A stretch of 64,000 bases of DNA from Antarctobacter sediminis (GTDB lineage: Bacteria > Pseudomonadota > Alphaproteobacteria > Rhodobacterales > Rhodobacteraceae), in NCBI RefSeq assembly GCF_019218285.1, contig NZ_JAHUZG010000007.1, positions 1 through 64,000 on the forward strand. Direction: 5' to 3'. The notes below the pieces were generated by a model. It saw only the letters and a program-made list of their open reading frames with translations, did no database searches and was not told the DNA's origin. Position 1 is the stretch's first letter. Every line of letters starts with the position of its first letter. This document shows positions 28,141 to 37,670 of the stretch, one piece after another. A program made the position numbers and the translations under genes.

Positions 28141-28282
28141 GAGATCTCATCCGGCGTTGTTTGAAGGAGGTATTTCACAACGCAAATAGGATTGCCAGTG
28201 CGGGCACCAAAGCCCCTGCCCCGCCGGAATGCCGCAGTTTCGCCAAGGGTCAACCGATCGTGAAGCCCGCGAGCCCCCGATC

Positions 28283-29065
28283 TCAGAGGTCCCGAAAGAT
28301 GTTGTCGTCCTCGACGAAATCCAGCTGCGTTTCGCTGACGGTGCCGTCATTGATGTCGCGGATCTCGACCCGCCCATCGCCGTGGCCGATCAGCACCTTG
28401 TCGCAAATGTCGATGAACAGCCCGTTCTCGACCACGCCGGGGATCTGGTTTAGCACCATCGCCAGTTGCCGGGCATTGCCGATCCGGCCAAGGTGCAGAT
28501 CGAGGATATGGTTGCCTTCATCCGTAAAGAAAGGCTGATCGCCGTTCATCCGCAGGGTCGTCTTGCGCCCCATCACGTCCATCGAGACCAGCGTTTCCTC
28601 GATCAGCGCCTGACTGGTCTGCCAGCCGAAGGGAATGACCTCGACGGGCAAGGGAAAGTTGCCCAGCCATTCCACCTCTTTGGCGGCATCGGCAATGACC
28701 ACCATCTGATCGCTGGCCGTGGCGACGATCTTTTCCTGCAACAGGGCGCCACCGCCGCCCTTGATAAGGTTCAGGTCACCGTCAAATTCGTCCGCACCGT
28801 CGATGGTGATGTCCAGCCAACGCGCCTCGTCAAGCGAGATCACCTCGATGCCAACATCCCGCGCCAGCGCGGCGGTCCGACTGGAGGTTGGCACACCGCG
28901 AAAACGCAGCCCCTCTTCGCGCACCAGCTCGCCAAGACAGCGCACAAGCCAAGCGGCAGTCGAACCCGTACCCAGACCGACACGCATCCCCGACTCGACA
29001 AAGGACGCCGCCTGTTTGGCTGCCGCGAACTTGGCCTTGTCGATGGGAGACAGCTCTCCGGTCAT
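28283..29065 (-). CDS. rpiA: Ribose-5-phosphate isomerase A
   Basis: Interconverts ribose-5-phosphate and ribulose-5-phosphate in the pentose phosphate pathway. 260 residues. RpiA fingerprints: GLGTGSTAAWLVR near 30, DGADEFDGDLNLIKGGGGAL near 89 carrying the acid residues, and the later VEVIPFGW and FTDEGNHILDLHLG. Length slightly above the usual 220-235, with a C-terminal tail (EIRDINDGTVSETQLDF) that is a common alphaproteobacterial extension. Strand and spacing suggest it may be transcribed with gor. Confidence 0.95.
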   Translation of the reverse strand: MTGELSPIDKAKFAAAKQAASFVESGMRVGLGTGSTAAWLVRCLGELVREEGLRFRGVPTSSRTAALARDVGIEVISLDEARWLDITIDGADEFDGDLNLIKGGGGALLQEKIVATASDQMVVIADAAKEVEWLGNFPLPVEVIPFGWQTSQALIEETLVSMDVMGRKTTLRMNGDQPFFTDEGNHILDLHLGRIGNARQLAMVLNQIPGVVENGLFIDICDKVLIGHGDGRVEIRDINDGTVSETQLDFVEDDNIFRDL

Positions 29066-29154
29066 GGTGGGTTCCTCGCGTGTTGGACGCTCCTGACAGC
29101 GAAATTATAGGCGCAGACGCCGACAGGAGCGAGGCCAAACTGGATACAGATCTA

Positions 29155-29589
29155 TCAGAGCCGGACACGCACCGGGTCAAAACCCAGCAAGAACCGCTGT
29201 CCCGCCCCCGGATTGCGGCTCATCGGTTTGCAGCGCGCCTTGGCCTGACCAAGGTCGCTCTTGCGCGGAGCGCGGTTGAAAAAACTGAGATTGGTCATGA
29301 CCTTTTTTTCACCAACCTTGACCCATCCCTTGCGGAAGGCCTTGCGAGTGTTGCTATGCGCAAAACTGGTAGAGGCGCTGGTCGCGCCACAAACATGCGT
29401 GACGCCGTTGATGTCCAGCACGGCCCAGACAAATTCAATCTGCCCCAGTGCAGTGTCCCAATTGATTTCTCCCTTGGCGAAGGCCTGGTTTACGGGGACC
29501 TCCAGCAGGGTCGCCTGCTGGGCGTTGGCCGCGAAGGCCGACAAACTCAATGCGGCGGCAAGAAATGACGACTTGACGGAAGGGAACAT
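29155..29589 (-). CDS. Secreted protein of unknown function
   Basis: 144 residues. AAGGAGG lies 5 nt before the ATG. Signal peptide MFPSVKSSFLAAALSLSAFA, cleavage near ANA-QQ (23). Mature part has two Cys (HVCGATS, ARCKPMS) that could pair, and basic residues towards the end. I do not recognise a family. Just downstream of the sigma/anti-sigma pair on the same strand, so it may belong to that regulon; this is inference. Confidence 0.7.
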   Translation of the reverse strand: MFPSVKSSFLAAALSLSAFAANAQQATLLEVPVNQAFAKGEINWDTALGQIEFVWAVLDINGVTHVCGATSASTSFAHSNTRKAFRKGWVKVGEKKVMTNLSFFNRAPRKSDLGQAKARCKPMSRNPGAGQRFLLGFDPVRVRL

Positions 29590-29707
29590 CCCGACCTCCT
29601 TGAAAACTAAGACAAGGCAAGGTGTTACGGAGGCAACCCAGGCTCCGCAAGTCCGCGCCGGAGTTGACGCCGAATTGCGTCACACGGGCGCAACAGGCCA
29701 CGAATAG

Positions 29708-30391
29708 TTACTGCTGAGCCAGCACACCTTCGGCGCGTTGCGGTCCTGTTGGCACACCATCGGGCGCCCCGCCCAGAGGTTCTTCCGACACCATCAATCG
29801 CCCACCTTCGATCTGCCCCGCCAGCGCAGGCGGCAGGGCAACAAGCGTTTCCGTCCCACGCAAAAGCGCAAGCGAAACCGGTGTCCCGTCGTCAGGCATC
29901 AGCCACAGTTCCAGAACGCGCCCTTCGGCCACTGCCCCGTCGGTTCGGGCGACGGTCAGCACGGCAGAGGCCGGATCGAAACGCATGGACAAGCTCAGAC
30001 CATCCTCCGCGCCGGTCATATCCCCACCGAGTGCGGGCCGCTGAGGCTCCAGAAACCCCGAGGCCAGAACCGCCCAAGCGACAAAGGCCCCCGTGACCGC
30101 CCCCACCAGATACGGCAAAAGCTGTTTCCGGATCGAGCGCCGCTCTGTCACGCCAAAGACCTGCGTTTCCACCCGCCGCAACAACTGTGGCGGCGGCGTT
30201 TCAGCCGGAATCAGATCGGTGAAACTGGCGAAATACTCGGTCCAGGCCGCGACATCCTGTTGCAGATCCCGGTCTGTGGCCAGCCGGTTTTCGAATTCAG
30301 CGATCTCACCCTTGGGCATCAGCCCCAGCGAATATTCTGCCGCGCCGGCCTCGTCTCCGCCGGGCAGATCGGGATTCAGTGGCGCGTTCAT
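29708..30391 (-). CDS. RskA-type anti-sigma factor
   Basis: 227 residues from the ATG overlapping the sigma stop (ATGA). N-terminal part AEYSLGLMPKGEIAEFENRL then a transmembrane helix near 88-110 (YLVGAVTGAFVAWAVLASG). The C-terminal periplasmic domain LELWLMPDDGTPVSLALL matches the RskA/anti-sigma-K domain. No zinc-binding His-x3-Cys-x2-Cys motif, so it is not a ChrR-type sensor. It should hold the cognate ECF sigma at the membrane until an envelope signal releases it. Confidence 0.88.
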   Translation of the reverse strand: MNAPLNPDLPGGDEAGAAEYSLGLMPKGEIAEFENRLATDRDLQQDVAAWTEYFASFTDLIPAETPPPQLLRRVETQVFGVTERRSIRKQLLPYLVGAVTGAFVAWAVLASGFLEPQRPALGGDMTGAEDGLSLSMRFDPASAVLTVARTDGAVAEGRVLELWLMPDDGTPVSLALLRGTETLVALPPALAGQIEGGRLMVSEEPLGGAPDGVPTGPQRAEGVLAQQ

Positions 30392-30939
30392 CGGCTGAGA
30401 CACTCGCGCACCTGTACAAGATCGCCCCGCAAGGTCGCCCGAAGCGCCTCTTTGGACATGCCCGCGCCTTCGGCCAGATCGGCATAAGTCGCGCCATAGA
30501 GATAAGCATGGCGCAACATGTCGGCCCGTGCGCGCGGCAGTTCGCGCAGACAGATTTCCAATGCCCGCGCCTCTTCGCGCATGGATTCGATCACATCCGT
30601 GTCAGGCCTTGAGGCATAAAGGCGCTCGGTGATTTCCAGCGGGCCGGCCACCCGTCCCTCGGCGCGTTCGACGCCAAGCCGGGCAATGGAAGCGTCGCGG
30701 GTGATTGTTACCAACCACGTCACGGGCGAGGCAAAATCCCCGCGATATTGCGCCGCACTGTCCCAAAGACCGACGAAAACCTCTTCGATCACGTCTTGCG
30801 CCAACATCTCGTCGCGCAGAATTCGCAGGGCCAAACCATATAGCCGCGGCGCCGTCGCCGCATAGAGTTTGCGAAAGGCCGCGCGGTCGCCGCTGGCCAC
30901 TTGTCCCAGCAGGGATTCGATTTCATCCAGCGGTGTCAT
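30388..30939 (-). CDS. ECF RNA polymerase sigma factor
   Basis: 183 residues from MTPLDEIESLLGQVASG; 64 upstream open codons lack sigma similarity and overlap the divergent promoter. Region 2 is seen as LYGLALRILRDEMLAQDVIE, with EEVFVGLWDSAAQYRG; region 2.4/WLVTITRDASIARL binds the -10. Region 4 HTH is YLYGATYADLAEGAGMSKEA. Coupled to the RskA-type anti-sigma by ATGA. Divergent from cobS. Target regulon unknown; no convincing autoregulatory promoter motif seen by eye. Confidence 0.93.
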   Translation of the reverse strand: MTPLDEIESLLGQVASGDRAAFRKLYAATAPRLYGLALRILRDEMLAQDVIEEVFVGLWDSAAQYRGDFASPVTWLVTITRDASIARLGVERAEGRVAGPLEITERLYASRPDTDVIESMREEARALEICLRELPRARADMLRHAYLYGATYADLAEGAGMSKEALRATLRGDLVQVRECLSR

Positions 30940-31038
30940 GTGAAACGTCTCGCCACTTCCCCTTGCCCCTCCCAAAGATATGTTGCACGTAACGCGGAGC
31001 AAAGAGCTTCCGGGCATTGACAGAAGGACGCGGGCACC

Positions 31039-32025
31039 ATGGCCGACGGCATGATCGATATCAACGCGAAACCGACCGAGGAAATCTCTGTTCGCGAGGT
31101 CTTTGGTATCGATACGGACATGATCGTACATGGTTTTCCCGATCGGACCGACCGTGTGCCGGATCTGGACTCAACCTACAAATTCGATCCGGACACGACG
31201 CTGGCGATCCTCGCGGGCTTCCGCAACAACCGCCGCGTGATGATCCAGGGCTACCACGGCACCGGCAAATCGACTCACATCGAACAGGTCGCGGCGCGCC
31301 TGAACTGGCCCGCCGTGCGTGTGAACCTTGACAGCCACATCAGCCGGATCGACCTGATCGGTAAGGATGCGATCAAACTGGTGGACGGCAAGCAGGTCAC
31401 CCAGTTCCAGGAAGGAATCCTGCCCTGGGCGCTGCGCAACCCGACCGCCATCGTCTTTGACGAATACGACGCCGGCCGCGCCGACGTGATGTTCGTGATC
31501 CAGCGCGTGCTGGAAACCGACGGCAAGCTGACCCTTCTGGACCAGAACGAGGTCATCACCCCGCACAAGTATTTCCGCATCTTCGCGACCTCGAACACCG
31601 TGGGCCTTGGCGACACCACCGGCCTGTATCACGGCACCCAGCAGATCAACCAGGGCCAGATGGACCGCTGGTCACTGGTGGCCACGCTGAATTATCTGTC
31701 GATCGACGCGGAAACGAACATCGTTCTGTCCAAGGCACCCCACTACAACACGGAAAAGGGCCGCAAGACGATCCGCCAGATGGTCACCGTGGCGGATTTC
31801 ACCCGCCGCGCGTTTATGAACGGCGAACTGTCCACCGTCATGTCGCCGCGGACCGTGATCGCATGGGCCACCAACGCCGAGATCTTCCGCAACGTGGGCT
31901 ATGCCTTCCGCCTGTCCTTCCTCAACAAATGCGACGAACTGGAGCGCCAGACCGTGGCAGAGTTCTACCAGCGTTGCTTTGACGAGGAACTGCCGGAAAG
32001 CGCGGCAAGCCTAAGCCTCGTCTGA
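31039..32025 (+). CDS. cobS: Aerobic cobaltochelatase subunit CobS
   Basis: 328 residues. AAA+ of the MoxR group: Walker [10 protein letters not shown] at 71-79 and Walker [10 protein letters not shown] near 137-145; sensor features follow in [13 protein letters not shown]. CobS and CobT form the ATPase chaperone ring that with CobN inserts cobalt into hydrogenobyrinate a,c-diamide in the aerobic B12 pathway. The partner cobT lies about 2.9 kb downstream on the same strand; cobN is not in the window. Followed by a strong terminator. Confidence 0.95.
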   Translation: MADGMIDINAKPTEEISVREVFGIDTDMIVHGFPDRTDRVPDLDSTYKFDPDTTLAILAGFRNNRRVMIQGYHGTGKSTHIEQVAARLNWPAVRVNLDSHISRIDLIGKDAIKLVDGKQVTQFQEGILPWALRNPTAIVFDEYDAGRADVMFVIQRVLETDGKLTLLDQNEVITPHKYFRIFATSNTVGLGDTTGLYHGTQQINQGQMDRWSLVATLNYLSIDAETNIVLSKAPHYNTEKGRKTIRQMVTVADFTRRAFMNGELSTVMSPRTVIAWATNAEIFRNVGYAFRLSFLNKCDELERQTVAEFYQRCFDEELPESAASLSLV

Positions 32026-32049
32026 CACGCATCTTTCGGGATCACAGCA

Positions 32050-32080
32050 AACGCCGCCCTGATGGGCGGCGTTTTCGTTT
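32050..32080 (+). terminator. Intrinsic terminator after cobS
   Basis: A 10-bp stem (32050-32059 with 32064-32073) with a TGAT loop, ending in TT and followed by TTCGTTT on the plus strand. It lies 25 bp past the cobS stop and would separate cobS from the next genes. Confidence 0.85.
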
Positions 32081-32148
32081 GGCAGATCCGGCTTGTGCCC
32101 CCTGTCGATGCGGGGAACACTGGCCGCAGTCCACTTGGGAGTGCAGCC

Positions 32149-32808
32149 ATGCATCTTGGCCTGATCGGTGGCATCGGCGTTGCCGCAACCGTTGTCTACT
32201 ACCAGCGTCTGACCGCCGCAGTTGGCGGCCCGTTTGATCTGACCATCGAACATGCCGATGTGCAGGCACTGATCCGAAACAACCTCGCCGATGACCGTAA
32301 TACGCAGGCGCGCATCTATGCCCGCCACATCGACAGGTTGGCCCGGGCGGGCTGCGATGCCGTGGCGATCACCTCGCTGGGTGGTCATTTCTGCTTTGAC
32401 GAGACCGAGGCGCTGTCTCCGGTGCCACTGATCTCTGCGGTGGAACCTTTGGATGCGTTTTTTGCGGCGCAGGGAATTGGCTGTGTCGGCCTGCTGGGAA
32501 CGCGGGTCGTGATGCACACGCGACTTTATGGTCAGCTGACCCGCACGGGTTCCGTCGTTCTGGATGATGAGGCCGACCACCTTGGCCAGACCTATCAGAA
32601 CATGGCCGTCGCAGGCCATTGCACAACGGATCAACGGGCGCTGTTCATAGACGCGGGTCGGCGGATGGTCCACGACCTTGGGGCCGAGGCGATCGTACTT
32701 GCCGGGACGGACCTGAACCTTGCCTTTGACGGGCAGGACCCCGGTTACCCGGTGATCGACGCATTGGACGTACACGTTGCCGAACTGGCCCGCCTGATCA
32801 AGGCGTGA
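32149..32808 (+). CDS. Aspartate/glutamate racemase-fold protein without the catalytic Cys pair
   Basis: 219 residues from MHLGLIGGIGVAATV with GGGAG upstream. Fold and spacing match the Asp/Glu racemase superfamily (YYQRL near 16, LLGTRVVMHTRLYG near 115). Catalysis normally needs Cys in CNT near 76 and in GCTE near 186; here these read SLGG (Ser76) and AGTD (Gly186, Thr187). So neither thiol is present. It may be a degenerate paralogue, a hydratase-like protein or a binding protein. Lies between cobS and cobT. Confidence 0.78.
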   Translation: MHLGLIGGIGVAATVVYYQRLTAAVGGPFDLTIEHADVQALIRNNLADDRNTQARIYARHIDRLARAGCDAVAITSLGGHFCFDETEALSPVPLISAVEPLDAFFAAQGIGCVGLLGTRVVMHTRLYGQLTRTGSVVLDDEADHLGQTYQNMAVAGHCTTDQRALFIDAGRRMVHDLGAEAIVLAGTDLNLAFDGQDPGYPVIDALDVHVAELARLIKA

Positions 32809-32877
32809 TCCACCGCATCCGCCATCCCGAACGCCGGCCCAAGCGGTTGTTAACCAATTTGGCCTAGCGTTCGACGG

Positions 32878-33297
32878 ATGAACGGTTTGCGAAGAACTCT
32901 CGCAACGCTCCTCCTGACCTTCGGATCAGCGTCGCAGGCAGCGGATCCTGCCTCTCCCTCGGACGAGGTGCTGATGCTTGCGGCCTGCCAGGCGCGCTAT
33001 ACCGCGGTGCTTGAACACGCTTGGTTGATGCAGGGCGATACTGAGGCCGCCGCCATGCGGCGTGATTTCTTTGCCGCGATGCAATCCGCGCTGACCCGGA
33101 ACATACCACATCGCCACGACATCGAGCGCCAGCTCCTGACCTTTCGGATCGCTCAGAAACATGCGGCAAGCGATTTGCTGACGACCGCCCGCTTTGGCAG
33201 TGATGCCCGCCGTGCCCGGATTGCGCTGTCGCTTGTGTCGCGCCAACTGGCAGAATGTGACCGGCTGGTGATCGGAGACATGCCGCCCGATGCCTGA
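32878..33297 (+). CDS. Exported protein, paralogue A of a tandem pair
   Basis: 139 residues. Signal MNGLRRTLATLLLTFGSASQA, cleavage near 21. Mature part is helical with two Cys (LAACQARY near 35, LAECDRLV near 127) that likely form a disulfide. It is similar to the next gene at the level of order and motif (AxC-x6-7-LEHAWLMQGDTEAAAMRRDFF versus its counterpart), suggesting duplication. Family not recognised. Lies between cobS and cobT. Confidence 0.72.
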   Translation: MNGLRRTLATLLLTFGSASQAADPASPSDEVLMLAACQARYTAVLEHAWLMQGDTEAAAMRRDFFAAMQSALTRNIPHRHDIERQLLTFRIAQKHAASDLLTTARFGSDARRARIALSLVSRQLAECDRLVIGDMPPDA

Positions 33298-33373
33298 TCG
33301 CGCGGCCACGCCATCTCAAAAGTTTTCATATCGCCCTATTTTTTAGCGGATTTTTGGCGCAAAATCTGAAAAC

Positions 33374-33769
33374 ATGGGCGTTATGAAAACAATTCTGACT
33401 GTTTTCGCCCTTTGCACGGGCTTGGCCACTCCGGCGGTGGCGCTGACCGAAGGGCCCCGCGAGCGGGCGCAGGTCTTTGCCACATGCCTTGGGCGCGCTT
33501 CGGCAGAGATGGAGCATCGCTGGCTGATGGGCGGCGGGGCCGAAACTGAACAGCGACGCCGCGCCTTGTTCGAGGATCTGCTGACCGCCATTGCCCCGGC
33601 TTCGGGCCTGCCCGGTCGCGATATCCTTGACCTGCGCATACGCGCCAAGATGGCCCAGGCACAGCTTTTGCAGATCGCCACCTTTCACACGGACCCGGAC
33701 AGGAAACGGCGCGCGACGGCAGCCGCCCGCAACGCCATGCGGCCCTGTGACTTGCTGGTGATTTCCTGA
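33374..33769 (+). CDS. Exported protein, paralogue B of a tandem pair
   Basis: 131 residues. Signal MGVMKTILTVFALCTGLATPAVA, cleavage near 23. Motif FATCLGRASAEMEHRWLMGG aligns with ACQARYTAVLEHAWLMQG of the preceding gene, and both end in a Cys-Asp stretch (RPCDLLVIS here). This is a diverged tandem duplicate. Ribosome site unclear; a Met three codons later is an equal start. Function unknown. Confidence 0.7.
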   Translation: MGVMKTILTVFALCTGLATPAVALTEGPRERAQVFATCLGRASAEMEHRWLMGGGAETEQRRRALFEDLLTAIAPASGLPGRDILDLRIRAKMAQAQLLQIATFHTDPDRKRRATAAARNAMRPCDLLVIS

Positions 33770-33779
33770 ATCCGGCGCG

Positions 33780-34811
33780 TCAGAAGTAATCCGGGCACAG
33801 CCTGTCCGCCCCATCGGCCACACGCCGAAGCAATCCGGCCTGCGGACCATCGCGGGTCAGCGCGGTATAGTCCTCGATCCATGCCATCATCTCGGACCGC
33901 AAGCGGGCACGTTCATCGGCGTCTGTCGTGGCTGTCAAGGCGTTGGCCATCCCTGTTCTTGCCACGCCCATGCCAATCAATTGGCGCACAAAAGAATCCA
34001 GCTCGGCCCGACCGTCGGGTGCGATGACCTCGAATAAAGGGCCGGTCCCTTCGGTCAGCTGGTGGGCGAGGCAATCGAAATTGCGGCCCTGGCTGAGTTC
34101 AAAGACCGTGACGATGCCCAGCGCCAGTTCTGCCGCATCGGCATCCACGCGTGTATAGCTTGTCCGGGTATCAAAGAGGTCGCGCGTGACGGGATTGCGC
34201 TGTTGGCCGCGCAGGACCAGCACACCCTCGTGCAATGACAACAAGACGGGTAGTTCGAAATGGTTGATCTTTGATTTGACATGCAGATCGTATGAGCGTT
34301 CGAACTCCAGTTGCCGTGCGCCGTAGAGCACCGTTTCGCCCGCGTAGGGCGGACTGAACTTGCCGCCGCCGCGGGCTTCCAGTGTCAGTTCCGCCACCAC
34401 GCCCAGGTATTCCCCCTGCTCGGACCACAGCGGCCGTGCCGGTTCGGGGGCCGCGGCCTTTATCCAGTATTGCGTGACTTTCACGGTGTCCGGCGTGCCG
34501 CCAGCCTCGATCAAAAGCAGCTCTTGCCCCGGAACCGTCACCCCCAGCAGGAAGGACAGCATGTCATCTCCCAGCCAAGCCCCGTGCAGCCGGGCCGGGT
34601 CGGTCACGGGCACCGCCACCTCTGCCGCGATCTGGTTGAACTGGAACAGTTGCAAGGCCGCCTGCGTACACCCCAGCGGGCCATCGGGATCCTCGGACGC
34701 CCCGGCGGGGGCTGGCACATGCAGCGCCGCCTGCATCTCGGCACAGGTCACATCGGCCCGGCACAGCGCCGGAACAAGGGTCAGCAAGACCGCAAGAATC
34801 AAGCGTGGCAC
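33780..34811 (-). CDS. Exported protein of unknown function
   Basis: 343 residues from the GTG giving [19 protein letters not shown], preceded by AAGGAA 6 nt upstream; a TTG seven codons earlier lacks a site. Signal peptide cleaved near 19. No recognised family; two conserved-looking Cys pairs ([16 protein letters not shown]) and a long beta-rich middle ([16 protein letters not shown]). Facing the cobT gene from the other strand, and convergent with paralogue B, 10 bp apart. Confidence 0.68.
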   Translation of the reverse strand: MPRLILAVLLTLVPALCRADVTCAEMQAALHVPAPAGASEDPDGPLGCTQAALQLFQFNQIAAEVAVPVTDPARLHGAWLGDDMLSFLLGVTVPGQELLLIEAGGTPDTVKVTQYWIKAAAPEPARPLWSEQGEYLGVVAELTLEARGGGKFSPPYAGETVLYGARQLEFERSYDLHVKSKINHFELPVLLSLHEGVLVLRGQQRNPVTRDLFDTRTSYTRVDADAAELALGIVTVFELSQGRNFDCLAHQLTEGTGPLFEVIAPDGRAELDSFVRQLIGMGVARTGMANALTATTDADERARLRSEMMAWIEDYTALTRDGPQAGLLRRVADGADRLCPDYF

Positions 34812-34929
34812 GAAAAATTCCTTTCGGGACAAACACTCTTTGACACTGGGCCAAGCCTATCCCACGATCCCCCATGATCCAAGCCCGCGACCCCTTGCGG
34901 GCGCCTCTCAAAGGGCGGATAAAAGCGCC

Positions 34930-36807
34930 ATGAGCAAGCCCAGCGATAACCCCGCCGATCCGTTCAAGAAGGCTCTGGCCGAGGCCACCAAGGTCATGGC
35001 AGACGATCCGGATCTGTCCGTAAGCTATTCGGTCGATCCGGCCGGGATCTCGGGCGAATCCATGCGCCTGCCGCAGGTCAGCCGCCGCATGACCCGGGAC
35101 GAGGTGCTGCTGGCGCGCGGCACGGCCGACGCGCTGGCGCTGTACCACCGGTATCACGACGCGGGCACGCATTCGAAATACCTGCCGCAGGGCGATATGG
35201 CGCGCGAGCTTTACGAGGCGATGGAAACCGCCCGCTGCGAGGCGATGGGCGCCCGTGACATGCCCGGCACCGCCGGAAACATCGACGCCAAGATCGCTGC
35301 CGAGGCGACCCGCCGTGGCTATGGCCAGATCCGACAGGCGTCCGAGGCCCCGCTGCCGCAGGCCGCGAACTACCTGATCCGCCATCTTGCCACCGGACGT
35401 GACCTGCCTGCCGATGCCGCAAATGTCATGGAACTGTGGCGTGGCTTCATGGAGGATCACGCGGGCGAAACGCTGGACCGGCTGGACGACACGCTTGCCG
35501 ATCAGGCCGCTTTTGCCAAATTCGCGCGCCAGATGATCACCGACCTTGGCTATGGCGACCAACTGGGCGACGACCCGGACAGTCTCGACGACGAGAACGA
35601 GGAAGACAGCGCCGAGGAAGGCCAAGAGGATCAGGAACCCGATTCCACCGGCAATGACGATGATCAGGGCGAAGAGGCCGAAGCCTCGCCCGAACAGTCG
35701 CAGGAAGAAACGCAGGATCCGTCGCAGGCACAGGTCACCATGGATGACATGGCCGACCAGGAGCTTGGCGAAGAGGCCGAAATGCCCGAAGGCGAAGCCC
35801 CGCTGGAGCCGCCTGCCCCGCAGCCGATTTCCGAGGCCGACCCCGATTACAAGGTCTATAGCACCGACCACGACGAAGAGATTTCAGCCGAGGAACTGGC
35901 CGAACCCGTCGAACTGGAACGCCTGCGCGCCTATCTGGACCAGCAGCTTGAACCGCTCAAGGGCGCGGTCTCGCGTCTGGCCAACAAGCTGCAACGCCGC
36001 CTTCAGGCGCAACAGAACCGCAGTTGGGAGTTCGACCGCGAGGAAGGAATCCTTGATGCGGGGCGGTTGGCCCGCGTGGTGGCCAACCCGACAACGCCGC
36101 TGTCGTTCAAGGTCGAAAAGGACATGGAGTTCCGCGACACGGTGGTGACCCTGCTGCTGGACAACTCTGGTTCGATGCGCGGGCGGCCGATCTCGATCGC
36201 CGCGATCTGTGCCGATGTTCTGGCGCGGACGCTGGAACGCTGCTCGGTCAAGGTGGAAATCCTCGGCTTTACCACCCGGGCGTGGAAAGGAGGCCTTGCA
36301 CGTGAGGATTGGCTGAACGCGGGCCGTGAACAGCAACCCGGCCGCCTGAACGACCTGCGCCACATCATCTACAAACACGCCGACGCCCCTTGGCGGCGCA
36401 CCCGCGACAACCTTGGCCTGATGATGAAAGAGGGCCTGCTGAAGGAAAACATCGATGGTGAGGCGCTGGAATGGGCGCACCGCCGGATGGCCGGTCGCCC
36501 CGAGGCGCGTAAGATCCTGATGGTGATCTCGGACGGTGCGCCGGTAGATGACTCCACTCTGTCGGTGAACCCGGCCAACTATCTTGAGAAACACCTGCGC
36601 GACGTGATCGCTATGGTTGAGCGCAAGAAGATGGTGGAACTGTTGGCCATCGGCATCGGCCACGACGTGACACGGTACTATGAACGCGCGGTGACGATCA
36701 CCGACGTGGAACAGCTGGCGGGCGCCATGACCGAACAGCTTGCCGCGCTCTTTGACAGCGACCCGCGCGCACGCGCGCGGTTTGCCGGGATCAAGCGCGC
36801 GGGCTGA
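34930..36807 (+). CDS. cobT: Cobaltochelatase subunit CobT
   Basis: 625 residues from [16 protein letters not shown]; a longer open frame upstream crosses another gene and is not used. Residues 1-205 are the conserved N-terminal domain. About 210-330 is a highly acidic linker ([19 protein letters not shown]). The C-terminal VWA domain has the MIDAS motif DNSGSMRG at 411-418 (Asp-x-Ser-x-Ser kept). Works with CobS in the cobalt insertion complex. Its stop overlaps a small antiparallel gene by 17 bp. Confidence 0.95.
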   Translation: MSKPSDNPADPFKKALAEATKVMADDPDLSVSYSVDPAGISGESMRLPQVSRRMTRDEVLLARGTADALALYHRYHDAGTHSKYLPQGDMARELYEAMETARCEAMGARDMPGTAGNIDAKIAAEATRRGYGQIRQASEAPLPQAANYLIRHLATGRDLPADAANVMELWRGFMEDHAGETLDRLDDTLADQAAFAKFARQMITDLGYGDQLGDDPDSLDDENEEDSAEEGQEDQEPDSTGNDDDQGEEAEASPEQSQEETQDPSQAQVTMDDMADQELGEEAEMPEGEAPLEPPAPQPISEADPDYKVYSTDHDEEISAEELAEPVELERLRAYLDQQLEPLKGAVSRLANKLQRRLQAQQNRSWEFDREEGILDAGRLARVVANPTTPLSFKVEKDMEFRDTVVTLLLDNSGSMRGRPISIAAICADVLARTLERCSVKVEILGFTTRAWKGGLAREDWLNAGREQQPGRLNDLRHIIYKHADAPWRRTRDNLGLMMKEGLLKENIDGEALEWAHRRMAGRPEARKILMVISDGAPVDDSTLSVNPANYLEKHLRDVIAMVERKKMVELLAIGIGHDVTRYYERAVTITDVEQLAGAMTEQLAALFDSDPRARARFAGIKRAG

Positions 36808-36985
36808 TCGATTTGGGCACCGTGCGCTGGTGCGGCGCTGCCAAAAAGACCTGCGCCACAACGGCGCGCCATACGGCGCGCCGCCTTGCACACAACTGGT
36901 GGTTCGCGGTGCGGGTGGCTTGCCCGGCAGGCACGTGCCGGTTGGCGCGGTGGTACAGATGGGACGTGTCGAAAGGTGTGAACAT
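36791..36985 (-). CDS. Possible small protein convergent with cobT
   Basis: 64 residues started at [18 protein letters not shown] with GGAG 6 nt upstream. Rich in Arg, His and aromatic residues; no membrane segment. About 78 percent of third codon positions are G or C, in line with real genes nearby, but short length keeps doubt. The stop falls inside the end of cobT. Contains the AscI-like palindrome pair GGCGCGCC (36867-36886). Family not recognised. Confidence 0.4.
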   Translation of the reverse strand: MFTPFDTSHLYHRANRHVPAGQATRTANHQLCARRRAVWRAVVAQVFLAAPHQRTVPKSISPRA

Positions 36986-37139
36986 GGGGCGCTCCGCTGG
37001 GTGAAACCCTGTCATCACGCCGCCCCTGCGACGGCGCGATAAGGTTGCATTTACCTAGCCGTCCCGTCCCCGCAGTTGCGATCCGAAGCCTGCGCAATGC
37101 GTGGCGGGATACGCTGTCCCGATGGCGGACCTTCCCTGC

Positions 37140-37583
37140 TTAGTTACCGTCGTATTTGCGCATCGCAGAGTTCAGAGGGTTGCGTCCGTCCACCGTGAAT
37201 TGGGCAAAATGCACCTTCCAGCAATCCGGATGCCGATGCAGGACCGAAAATGCCTGATGCGGCTTGTCCGACAACTGCGTGCCATGATGAATATAGCGCG
37301 TCTCATGCGTGGCCCAGATCGTGTCTGTATCGCGAAACTCGGCATGGGTCACGCGGCGCACCATGTGGGTGATGCTTTGCTCATGCTGCCGGGCCATGAT
37401 CGTCTCGAACAAGGCGCGCGTCTCGGCCTCGGTCTTCAGGACAAGTCTGCCTTCGAAGCTTTCGACCGTGTTGGGGATCGTGAACCAGCACAGCACGTTT
37501 TCCATGTCGCCGGCCAGCATGGCAGCGCCGCACCGATCCAGCATATCCTGAAAAATCTTCCTTGCCTGCGGGTCGTCGCGCAC
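37140..37583 (-). CDS. NTF2/SnoaL-like protein, paralogue 1
   Basis: 147 residues from a GTG start with AAAGGA upstream. NTF2-like cone fold is suggested by the helical N-terminus (ARKIFQDMLDRCGAAMLAG), the alternating beta strands and a conserved ITHMVRRV near 71. No catalytic His/Asp set was clearly identifiable. It shares motif order with the next gene (ITHMVRR, WATHETRYIHHG versus CATYETRYVRKG), so the two are tandem paralogues. Function unknown. Confidence 0.75.
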   Translation of the reverse strand: MRDDPQARKIFQDMLDRCGAAMLAGDMENVLCWFTIPNTVESFEGRLVLKTEAETRALFETIMARQHEQSITHMVRRVTHAEFRDTDTIWATHETRYIHHGTQLSDKPHQAFSVLHRHPDCWKVHFAQFTVDGRNPLNSAMRKYDGN

Positions 37584-37670
37584 AGGGCCCGTCCTTTCGT
37601 TGCCATGGCAACCGTTTTATCATCTGACACACATGAAAAACCGGGAAAATTTGCCTTCCAAACACCCTGA

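Noticed and set aside
32849-32855. GTTAACC as a CtrA site before the exported paralogue A
   Set aside because: Only one half-site; the second TTAA at the N7 distance is missing.
36867-36886. GGCGCGCC-ATAC-GGCGCGCC as a terminator
   Set aside because: No T-run on either strand; each arm is itself palindromic and GC-rich, so chance is likely.
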